NCBI GenBank assembly: GCA_022865525.1
Contig: JALHSV010000259.1
Location: 1 to 6,686, forward strand
DNA from: Thermodesulfovibrionales bacterium
Lineage (GTDB): Bacteria > Nitrospirota > Thermodesulfovibrionia > Thermodesulfovibrionales > SM23-35
Direction: 5' to 3'
DNA: 6,686 nucleotides
The stretch's first letter is position 1. Every line of letters begins with the position of its first letter. Both the position numbers and the translations under genes were made by a program. This document shows, in pieces, positions 1 through 4,917 of the stretch. Below the pieces are notes generated by a model. That model was not told the DNA's origin. It ran no database searches and saw only the letters and a program-made list of their open reading frames with translations.

Positions 1-102
1 ATTGAGCCAGACGTTGCAAAGTATTTCCCCGACCATGACGCTGTAAATCAGGCTTTGAGATCATTGTCTGAAATTATAAAAAGGCAAAAAAAGCCTGCAT
101 AA
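1..102 (+). CDS. C-terminal end of a small protein of unknown function (partial)
   Basis: An open frame enters from the left edge and ends at TAA (100-102), giving 33 residues. It contains EPDVAKYFPDHDAVNQALR and ends in a basic tail (IIKRQKKPA). From memory, the pattern 'PDVAxxFPDxxxVNxALRxL' resembles the C-terminus of short (70-90 aa) proteins, often encoded singly or beside toxin-antitoxin genes. That family recall is not proof of an antitoxin role, and no partner gene is visible. The next gene remnant on + begins within a few bases. A short AGGC/GCCT stem (82-85/93-96) inside the 3' end has no following T-run and is not a terminator. The frame is well supported; the function is not. Confidence 0.55.
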   Translation: MEPDVAKYFPDHDAVNQALRSLSEIIKRQKKPA

Positions 103-105
103 TAA

Positions 106-360
106 TACTGCCTTCAACCAAACACAGTTCAAGCCCTGCTTGATTTCTGCCTTGCACGGCTGTTGCCGCAGTTGGCCCAATGTGATAGACGGCTGCGCAC
201 CGCAGCGGCCGGTGAGACGGCCGAAATTAAAGGCGTTATCCTCAACCGTGATGGCGATACGTTTGTCCTGCGCGACATATCGCGCACCGATACGGTTGTT
301 ATCTTGACCGATTCCACCAAAAAAAGGACTGAGCGAAAGGGCCTCTTTCGCTCCGAATGA
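106..360 (+). pseudogene. Truncated DUF5666 / OmpA-family protein remnant
   Basis: The frame is open from 106 to TGA at 358-360, with only a TTG (163) as a conventional start and no convincing Shine-Dalgarno. The core reads AAAGETAEIKGVILNRDGD, then TFVLRD, then DTVVILTDST, ending in RTERKGLFR. This matches the N-terminal beta-strand module (DUF5666-like) that in many proteins precedes an OmpA peptidoglycan-binding domain. In relatives, as I recall them, the chain continues well past 'GLFR' through a 'LRGLxxEAxG' strand. Here it stops two residues later. The upstream part, open but poorly protein-like, may be a decayed signal peptide (an LxxC-like LAQC sits just before the module). The likely ancestral role is an envelope protein. 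It is called a remnant because the module is incomplete and the OmpA domain is missing. Family assignment is moderate, brokenness fairly sure. Confidence 0.6.
331..353. repeat. Perfect 9-bp hairpin at the truncation point of the DUF5666 remnant
   Basis: GAGCGAAAG (331-339) and CTTTCGCTC (345-353) are perfect inverted repeats around a 5-nt loop. Read on the minus strand, the stem is followed after five bases by a run of seven T (319-325 on +). It could therefore act as a weak intrinsic terminator for minus-strand transcription. Read on plus, no T-run follows directly. It overlaps the last codons of the remnant, so it could also be a by-product of the RTERKGLFRSE codons. Confidence 0.5.
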
Positions 361-417
361 AACACACCATTTTTCTCAGACTCACCGTCTTACTATAACC
401 TATCTCGAAATTAAGTT

Positions 418-535
418 ATACCGACGAAAGTCGGTATCCAGCGACTTTAGTGTTCTGAATTGGCAATTCGTAATTCTTCGTTTTCATATAATAAAAAGGC
501 AAAGTCACTGGATTCCGGGTCAAGCCCGGAATGAC
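418..535. repeat. Nested palindromic repeat element ('VIPGLTRNP'-type)
   Basis: Three structures nest here. The left hairpin is ATACCGAC (418-425), GAAA loop, GTCGGTAT (430-437). The right hairpin is TTCCGGG (513-519), TCAAG loop, CCCGGAA (525-531), with an outer GTCA/TGAC pair (504-507/532-535). TCCAGCGACTTT (437-448) pairs with AAAGTCACTGGA (501-512) at 11 of 12 positions, bringing the two hairpins together as a cruciform. A small GAATT-GGC-AATTC stem (457-469) lies in the middle. Read on minus, the right half encodes the string VIPGLTRNPV, familiar from spurious ORFs over dispersed intergenic palindromes in many proteobacteria and Nitrospirota. It is probably a mobile or REP-like non-coding repeat. 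The 108-codon minus frame over it (416-742) is not a real gene. Confidence 0.75.
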
Positions 536-624
536 AAAAGAACTCAGAAAACCTATTTTGAGACAGGTTCTATACAGATATTCAAAGACGAGATTGTTAT
601 CGATTATCAGGAGAACAAAGCACC

Positions 625-861
625 TCAGATAACACACAAAGTTACACATCGGATGCACTCGACGTAAACCTTGTCGCGAGCATTCATATCCCTTGAGATA
701 ATCTCCGAAAGGTCCAACTCCTGTATGTTGCTCAGCCTTCAAAGGTATACTTCGTAAAGATGCTGCATCTCACTGTAGATCGCTATTTTCTGGGGCTTCG
801 CTATGATTGTTAATCTTGCAGCCAAGTCAACCGCAATTCCGAGGGGACAGGGTTGTAAGCC
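625..861 (-). pseudogene. Probable remnant of a class III nucleotide cyclase catalytic domain
   Basis: Read leftward from about 861, one frame gives GIAVDLAARLTIIAKPQKIA then IYSEMQHLYEVYL, an in-frame TGA (739-741), then RLSNIQELDLSEI and a stop at 625-627. 'GxxVxxAARL...IAKPxxIxIxxE' is the shape of the last part of class III adenylate/guanylate cyclase domains ('VNLAARLxxxAxPGxILISE'). Position 12 is D rather than the usual N. No start codon or N-terminal two thirds is present. The frame runs straight into the end of the methyltransferase gene (stop 864-866), so the rest was lost or replaced by it. Assignment rests on one short motif and could be wrong; that the stretch is decayed coding DNA is more likely than the exact family. 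Confidence 0.4.
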
Positions 862-863
862 GC

Positions 864-1499
864 CTACCAGAGGCCCGGGATGATACGGTAGCGAACCAGG
901 GAGACGTAGTCAGCCCATCCGGCATCTTGAGAGAGTACCCGCTCCTCGGCGTGGATGCGGTAGGCCAGGGATATCCATCCTGCCATCACCATCAACGCTG
1001 TGCCGAAATTCCATTCCTGGAGGTTGTACCCGATGTCTGCAAGTATGTAGGCCAGATACATCGGATGGCGCACAAACCGGTAAGGGCCCCTCGTCATCAG
1101 GCTCCGCAAGGCAGGAAAGACCCCGAACCGTCTGCCAAGGCTGAGGAGGCTTGCAATGCTCAGAAATGCCGCGAGCGTCACGAGGACAAGTCCACCTGCG
1201 GGCCACACAGGTTCGCCAGGCACCCACCGAAGATAGACCACCTGGGCATACGGGTAGGCATACGCTATGACGACGGCTGCAATGGAGGGTAGCGAGTGAT
1301 CCTGCACCTCAGGCGAGCGACGTGTGAGGGCAATCCCGAGAACCAGGAGGTGCTGTAACACGTAGATCCAATCTACGATCGAGAAGGTGGGCGTCAGGAG
1401 AAAGAGAAGGGCCAACTCCGCCGACGTAACGCCGAACAGGAGGAAATCGCCGAATCTTCGCCGGGATATTCCGGAGACGTGCGGACTCACTTTGGTCAT
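864..1499 (-). CDS. Isoprenylcysteine carboxyl methyltransferase-like integral membrane methyltransferase
   Basis: 211 residues from ATG at 1497-1499; a TTG immediately before it (1502) is an alternative. The protein has about five hydrophobic segments and the family signature near the C-terminus: RGPYRFVRHPMYLAYIL (about residues 137-153) followed by RIHAEERVL and a tail ending RYRIIPGLW. RHPxYL plus the downstream EE pair forms the SAM- and substrate-binding end of the ICMT/PEMT fold. Bacterial members methylate lipids or unknown small hydrophobic acceptors; true prenyl-cysteine substrates are not expected here, so the substrate is unknown. The length is normal and the frame intact. There is no clear Shine-Dalgarno upstream. 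The gene is GC-rich (a hand count of 901-960 gives 38/60) while the flank at 1621-1680 is 21/60, suggesting acquisition or a different history from its neighbours. It stands alone between two remnants. Confidence 0.85.
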   Translation of the reverse strand: MTKVSPHVSGISRRRFGDFLLFGVTSAELALLFLLTPTFSIVDWIYVLQHLLVLGIALTRRSPEVQDHSLPSIAAVVIAYAYPYAQVVYLRWVPGEPVWPAGGLVLVTLAAFLSIASLLSLGRRFGVFPALRSLMTRGPYRFVRHPMYLAYILADIGYNLQEWNFGTALMVMAGWISLAYRIHAEERVLSQDAGWADYVSLVRYRIIPGLW

Positions 1500-1575
1500 C
1501 AATAGAAAGTGTCTATTTCTTCGTGTGATCCGTGTGACAGATCAAGCAGTCCATATGTACACTATGCAAAGAGGA

Positions 1576-1737
1576 TTAATAGAGCCGCTTGAAATACTGT
1601 TCCGGCAGCCACCTGTGTAGTATCGAATTTAATGTCCCATCCTGCTTCCATATTCTGAGAATGCTATTTATCTGCATAAGGAAAGCTTCGTCATCTTTTC
1701 TCACTCCCCAGGCCAGATATTCTAAGTCAATCTGGCC
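1576..1737 (-). pseudogene. C-terminal fragment of a family 3 extracellular solute-binding protein
   Basis: A frame of 53 codons ends at TAA (1576-1578) and reads GQIDLEYLAWGVRKDDEAFL, then MQINSILRIWKQDGTLNSIL, then HRWLPE. 'AWGVRKxDxxFLxxIN..L..W+xDGTLxxIlxrWLP' is the characteristic last helix region of SBP_bac_3 proteins, the periplasmic receptors of polar amino acid ABC transporters (also found fused to lytic transglycosylases and sensor kinases). Nothing of the other 200 residues is present: upstream the frame runs into the 3' end of the Cys-rich gene. There is no start or ribosome site. The fragment is free of stops, so the deletion may be fairly recent. The parent (transport receptor, MltF-like or sensor) cannot be told from this piece. 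Confidence 0.7.
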
Positions 1738-1745
1738 ATATAGCT

Positions 1746-2153
1746 TTATTTCTTTTTCATTTGTTCCTGTATTTCCTTTGCTTTTTGTTTCACTGCTGCT
1801 AAATTTGTCTTACATTTCGGTGTCAGGATTTTCTGGTTCTTTTCGAGGCATGCTGCTATTCTTCCCTGTCCCGGCAATACACTGCTGCAAAATAGTGCAT
1901 AGTCGTCTGCACAGGCGTTCTGCACTTCCTCAACTGCTTTCTCTATCTGGTTAAACTGTTTTTTACAGGGGGGCCTTAAATCCTCTTTGGACAATGTCAA
2001 ACATCGCAGAATGCGTCCGTCACCGGGTTCAATGTTCTTGCACAATTTGGCAATGTCCTTCTCACACGGATTAACATCTTCAGCGTATGTATGTGGAGCA
2101 GTCATGATGCCGAGACTCAATACAACAAGTATCAATACATGTATCCTTTTCAT
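1746..2153 (-). CDS. Secreted protein with two Cys-rich (Cys_rich_FGFR/GLG1-type) repeats
   Basis: 135 residues from ATG at 2151-2153. This start is chosen over the in-frame one at 2198 because it has AAAGGAG five bases upstream (2159-2165) and opens directly on a signal peptide: MKR, a hydrophobic core, and likely cleavage after TYA (residue 24). The mature part has eight Cys in two repeats with identical spacing C-x7-C-x12-C-x11-C: Cys 30, 38, 51, 63 and Cys 81, 89, 102, 114. Each repeat holds a P-G-[DQ]-G-R-I turn. This is the cysteine-rich repeat known from the animal Golgi protein GLG1/ESL-1 and from small secreted bacterial proteins. A disulfide-stabilised helical periplasmic protein is expected; its function is unknown. 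The tail is strongly basic (KEIQEQMKKK). It is transcribed alone or as the last gene on minus; a TATAAT box lies at 2208-2213. The frame is intact and the family call good. Confidence 0.85.
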   Translation of the reverse strand: MKRIHVLILVVLSLGIMTAPHTYAEDVNPCEKDIAKLCKNIEPGDGRILRCLTLSKEDLRPPCKKQFNQIEKAVEEVQNACADDYALFCSSVLPGQGRIAACLEKNQKILTPKCKTNLAAVKQKAKEIQEQMKKK

Positions 2154-2207
2154 CTTTTCTCCTTTCTTTTTCTCAATAGATGAGAATTTATTTAGCAACT
2201 ATGTAAA

Positions 2208-2213
2208 ATTATA
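2208..2213 (-). promoter_or_regulatory. Candidate -10 box for the Cys-rich gene
   Basis: On the minus strand this reads a perfect TATAAT, about 55 bases before the ATG at 2153. The AT-rich stretch around it (2195-2230) fits a promoter. No good -35 hexamer stands 16-18 bases upstream, so it is a partial match only. It lies between the stop of the SYLF remnant (2239) and the gene, which would give the Cys-rich gene its own transcript. Confidence 0.4.
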
Positions 2214-2238
2214 TCATAAAAAATAAAAGGTAATTGCA

Positions 2239-2810
2239 TCACATCATGTCACACCCTGTCGAACTTCTTTTTAACGTCTTTGCTTGTAACATAATGTAAT
2301 TCAATTCCTTATATAATGGTTTCCATTTGAGTCTATGCAGACATGGTGTGCCCGACAGTGCCCCTGTTCTTACCTCTTCTCGAATTGGCAGATGATCTTC
2401 CAGTCGTTCTTTAACTGTCCAGCCTTTCGCCTCCGCTTCGTCGAGCGCCGAGTCGGTTATAGAGAAGAGTGCGTAACCGAAGGACTGGACAGCGGCCTGC
2501 AAACCATATGAGGCTGCCACAGTTTTGTAATAGCCGACCGTCTTGCCCTCCTTTCTCAGGGCACCCTCTCCATCTGACCGCCGATGATAAAGCTGCCTTT
2601 TACAATGCTCGGAAAAACGAGAATGCCCTTTGCGACCTTTAAGATCTCCCTTGCCGCTGGAGTCCGGTCATACAGTTTCTGAAGAGCCAAATTAACGTCA
2701 CTGTCGATCTCGGTTGCAGTGGCCGCAGTTACAGGCTGCGGGCCCATTATTATTGCTCCCGCGAATACCATTACAAAAAAAACTCCTAAAAGACGAATGT
2801 ATTTGAACAT
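2239..2810 (-). pseudogene. SYLF-domain (Ysc84/DUF500) lipid-binding protein, frameshifted and truncated
   Basis: The start is ATG at 2808-2810 with a strong AAGGAGG five bases upstream (2816-2822). The first frame gives a signal peptide (MFKYIRLLGVFFVMVFAG..., probable cleavage after VTA), then EIDSDVNLALQKLYD, AAREILKVAKGILVFPSI and GSFIIGGQ, and ends at TGA 2556-2558. The next frame continues it exactly: DGEGALRKEGKTVGYYKTVA, ASYGLQAAVQSFGYALF. Family members read 'GGQYGEGALR' here, so one T has been lost between CAG (2574-2576) and AT; residue 79 is the break. The second frame then loses family resemblance after about 2419 ('KGW'): the usual GPSIVVVD and phosphoinositide-type tail of about 100 residues is missing, and the frame runs on as unrelated codons to 2239. 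The intact protein would be an exported lipid-binding SYLF protein. Even if the frameshift were a sequencing error, the 3' truncation remains. Confidence 0.85.
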
Positions 2811-3176
2811 GTTTTCCTCCTTCAATTTCGGTACGTTCTTTGCTCTGAGCGCTGCCACTATGAGCTCGACCCCTTATTCGCTGCCCACCATCGTTCAGTA
2901 GTGGTGAAAACGGATAGCAAACTCTTCCGTCAGGAGAAATTCGCGATTGATTTTTTCTGCCATAATCCAACCATCCTCGATGAGTGTTAGTTTACCCCTT
3001 TCATTGATTCACGACGCAGTTTGCTGCCCCTTAGTTCTTAAGGCCTCGAGCTAATCAATTCCTATCGTTTTCGAAACATCGTGAAAAGAGATTTCGGAGG
3101 CCTCGCAGGCAAGCTCACGTCCAATTTATAGAGATAGAAAAAAATAGAATAGTTGTCTATTATACTTTAGTGCTAT
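2811..3176. other. Divergent intergenic stretch with a decayed leader ORF on minus
   Basis: No intact gene is seen. On minus an ATG at 2961-2963 opens MAEKINREFLLTEEFAIRFH, stopping at TGA 2895-2897. After one more in-frame TAA the same frame goes on as GVELIVAALRAKNVPKLKEE directly into the SYLF start at 2810. The two halves could be a decayed small gene of about 50 codons, but I recognise no family. AGGCCTCG occurs twice in direct orientation (3041-3048, 3098-3105). The end next to the plus-strand genes (3120-3176) is AT-rich and likely holds their promoter. Confidence 0.4.
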
Positions 3177-3179
3177 ATG
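3153..3179 (+). promoter_or_regulatory. Possible promoter for the small ORF and antiporter
   Basis: Two overlapping readings exist. TTGTCT (3153-3158) pairs with an extended -10 TGCTATATG (3171-3179), but the spacer is short (15) and the box overlaps the ATG at 3177. Alternatively TATACT (3161-3166) is a good -10 without a -35, which would start transcripts within a few bases of that ATG and make the small ORF nearly leaderless. The region is clearly AT-rich; which reading is right cannot be decided from sequence. Confidence 0.25.
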
Positions 3180-3296
3180 ATCAGAGATCAAAGACAAGTC
3201 ACGAGCGGCGGAAGAACGAACTGGGATAAGGGTGTTCAACTCCTTACCGTCTACCTTATCTTCGCGATTTTGTTTTTCCTGATCGCCGGACAGTAA
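3177..3296 (+). CDS. Small single-span membrane protein upstream of the antiporter (hypothetical, 39 aa)
   Basis: ATG 3177-3179 to TAA 3294-3296. The N-terminal half is polar and basic (MIRDQRQVTSGGRTNWDK) and the C-terminal half is one clean hydrophobic segment, GVQLLTVYLIFAILFFLIAG, ending one residue later. The charge distribution predicts the N-terminus in the cytoplasm. It ends three bases before the antiporter ATG (3300), and the antiporter has only a weak CGGA in place of a Shine-Dalgarno, so translational coupling is plausible. Weak points: no Shine-Dalgarno of its own (it could be leaderless), and a TAG at 3168-3170 excludes earlier starts. Function unknown; by analogy small membrane proteins such as KdpF or AcrZ bind the transporter encoded or acting beside them. 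I recognise no family. Confidence 0.5.
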   Translation: MIRDQRQVTSGGRTNWDKGVQLLTVYLIFAILFFLIAGQ

Positions 3297-3299
3297 AAT

Positions 3300-4541
3300 A
3301 TGGATCATCCAGCCATAATCCTTATCCTCGGGGCTGTACTGATCTTCTGCTACGGTCTCGTATCGCGCCTTGCGGAGCGATCCCCTATCACGGCACCTAT
3401 GGTCTTCGTTGCTATAGGGATCCTCGCAAGCCCTTTGGGGATTGGCATCATATCTGTAAAGGTCGATGCTGCCCTGGTGCAAATAATCGCTGGGATCACC
3501 CTCGTACTCGTTCTCTTTGTTGACGCTTCTACCATATCAGTGCCTTCCCTGATACGCGAACGCCGACTCCCGATGCGTCTTCTCCTCATAGGATTGCCTC
3601 TCACCATGTTATTTGGAGCTCTTGCAGGATTTCTGATCTTTCAGGATATGCCGATATGGGTGGTCCTGCTCATGGCTCTCATCCTGTCCCCGACCGATGC
3701 TGCCCTGGGACAGGCTGTGGTGACAAACCCTGCTATACCTGAAAGAATACGGAGGGCGATCAATGTTGAGAGCGGACTTAATGACGGTATGGCGTTGCCG
3801 CCGATACTCGTATGCATTGCAGCATTGTCTGAAGCCGCCACCGGGGATACGGGAACCCACTACTGGATAAACTTCACGCTGAAACAATTGATACTGGGGC
3901 CTATTGCAGGCGTCTTGGTGGGATGGTTTGGCGGGTTGCTCGTTGATAAGGCTTCCCGTGCAGGATGGATGAATGAAACCTACCAGAGGCTGTCATCAGT
4001 GTCATTGGCGGTTATTGCCTATGCCTCTGCTGAGGCAATGCACGGGAACGGTTTCATGGCCGCTTTTTTCAGCGGTCTTGCCCTTGGTACCCGCACTCCT
4101 GCTGTGCGCGAGCGTATCCATGAGTTTGCAGAGGCTGAAGGACAGCAACTCGCGCTTTTTATCTTTCTGATGCTCGGTCTTATTATGGTCCCGGTCACCA
4201 TGCAATATTGGGATATCCGTGCCTGGATGTATGCCATCTTGAGCCTGACAGTGATAAGGATGATACCCGTTGCTCTGAGCCTCATAGGTTCTAAACTGGA
4301 CTGGGGCACTGTCTGTTTCATAGGATGGTTCGGTCCTCGCGGGATTGCTTCCATCCTTTATCTTCTCATAGTCGTCGGACGCATTGGAAAATCCGGGTAC
4401 GAATATATGCTCTCTGTCATCGCCCTCACGGTGCTTCTCAGTGTTTTTCTCCATGGGATCTCCGCCGTACCACTTGCACATATATATGGCAGGTATGTTT
4501 CAAAACATGGGTTGATGGCGAAAGACAAAACCGCTGCCTAA
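3300..4541 (+). CDS. CPA1-family Na+/H+ (cation:proton) antiporter, NhaP type
   Basis: 413 residues, hydrophobic almost throughout with about 12-13 membrane spans, matching the Na_H_Exchanger domain over its whole length. Visible key motifs: LSPTDAALGQAV (D133, the CPA1 'TDP'-type unwound helix), NVESGLNDGMALP (E157, N161, D162; the ND pair of electroneutral CPA1 exchangers that binds the cation), and WFGPRGIASILYLL (343-356, with the conserved Arg348). It exchanges cytoplasmic Na+ or K+/Li+ for external H+ at the inner membrane, serving pH and salt balance. Ion preference cannot be read off. There is no C-terminal cytosolic TrkA-like or cyclic-nucleotide domain, so it is a core-only transporter. 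The start at 3300 has a poor ribosome site, but the 39-codon ORF ends three bases earlier, suggesting coupled translation. No good intrinsic terminator follows; only a weak TTAAC...GTTAA stem (4549-4578) is present. Confidence 0.93.
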   Translation: MDHPAIILILGAVLIFCYGLVSRLAERSPITAPMVFVAIGILASPLGIGIISVKVDAALVQIIAGITLVLVLFVDASTISVPSLIRERRLPMRLLLIGLPLTMLFGALAGFLIFQDMPIWVVLLMALILSPTDAALGQAVVTNPAIPERIRRAINVESGLNDGMALPPILVCIAALSEAATGDTGTHYWINFTLKQLILGPIAGVLVGWFGGLLVDKASRAGWMNETYQRLSSVSLAVIAYASAEAMHGNGFMAAFFSGLALGTRTPAVRERIHEFAEAEGQQLALFIFLMLGLIMVPVTMQYWDIRAWMYAILSLTVIRMIPVALSLIGSKLDWGTVCFIGWFGPRGIASILYLLIVVGRIGKSGYEYMLSVIALTVLLSVFLHGISAVPLAHIYGRYVSKHGLMAKDKTAA

Positions 4542-4606
4542 ATACTTTTTAACCGCAGGTGAGTGGGTTGCTGGTTAACATGTCTCTATGATAGAAATGA
4601 GCATAT

Positions 4607-4664
4607 CGTTGTCATACCATGAAAATCGAAAGCATAATATTCGCTTATCATGGTATTCGGAACG
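4607..4664. repeat. Long imperfect hairpin in front of the ATPase remnant
   Basis: Left arm 4614-4630 and right arm 4640-4656 pair at 15 of 17 positions, including the uninterrupted nine base pairs ATACCATGA/TCATGGTAT, around a 9-nt loop (4631-4639). CGTT (4607-4610) and AACG (4661-4664) add an outer four-base-pair stem beyond a small internal loop. No T-run follows, so it is not an intrinsic terminator. It sits exactly where the recognisable part of the downstream remnant begins, which suits the end of an inserted palindromic element or a rearrangement site. Confidence 0.5.
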
Positions 4665-4906
4665 CCTGCAATAGCATTGTTGCGTTTCTGGACAATGCTG
4701 GCGCATTACCACGGGCAGGTGTGGAATGCAAGCGTGTGGATGCGCCGCGAATGACCCCATCCATGCGAACTGCTCGTGAAGATTTGCATCTCGAACAAAT
4801 AGCCGTGGTCTATCCCGGCAAGAAGAGATATGCCCTGGGCGATGGTGTAGCCGCAGTGCCCCTCAATTCAGTGGTAGAAGGCATGAAGGGACTGTTTCCG
4901 AGAAAC
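4656..4906 (+). pseudogene. Collapsed remnant of an AAA ATPase with DUF4143 domain
   Basis: Two pieces of one family lie in two frames. Frame A (from 4656) reads FGTPAIALLRFW then TMLAHYHGQVWNAS, typical of the middle of DUF4143 ATPases ('LRRFWTMLAHYHGQxWNASELaRSLG'), and dies at a TGA near 4754. Frame B, from about 4715, reads GVECKRVDAPRMTPSMRTA, then EDLHLEQIAVVYPGKKRYAL and VPLNSVVEGMKGLFPR, the C-terminal nuclease-like end of the same family ('GFEFKRxDAPxxTxSMRxAxxDLxLxxlwVvYPGxxxYxL'). Frames A and B overlap on 4716-4733, where the same bases give QVWNAS in one and GVECKR in the other. About 130-180 residues between them are missing, as is the whole N-terminal P-loop domain. A 105-codon ORF (4619-4936) covers frame B and would mislead an automatic annotator into calling a small intact protein. 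Role of the parent: poorly characterised ATPase, often in accessory DNA. Confidence 0.7.
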
Positions 4907-4917
4907 CAAAAGTCCAT

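Noticed and set aside
82..96. AGGC-A7-GCCT stem as a terminator
   Set aside because: The stem has only four base pairs, lies inside a coding frame and has no following T-run.
416..742. 108-codon minus-strand ORF containing VIPGLTRNPV
   Set aside because: It runs through the palindromic repeat; the VIPGLTRNP string is a known by-product of that repeat class, and the other frame shows a cyclase-like remnant in its first part.
823..855. Possible transposon end (CAATTCCGAGGGGACAG)
   Set aside because: It resembles sequences seen near IS200/RAYT elements, but no inverted partner or transposase is present and the same bases read as part of the cyclase-like frame.
807..1292. 161-codon plus-strand ORF opposite the methyltransferase
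   Set aside because: It is the antisense shadow of a GC-rich gene with clear family motifs on minus; its own translation is low-complexity and unlike any family I know.
2239..2418. Tail of the second SYLF frame as a new C-terminal domain
   Set aside because: The residues after KGW have no recognisable pattern and include no ribosome site or conserved motif; most likely run-on translation of intergenic DNA.
4549..4578. TTAAC...GTTAA stem after the antiporter as a terminator
   Set aside because: The stem is short with a bulge, a large loop and no T-run.
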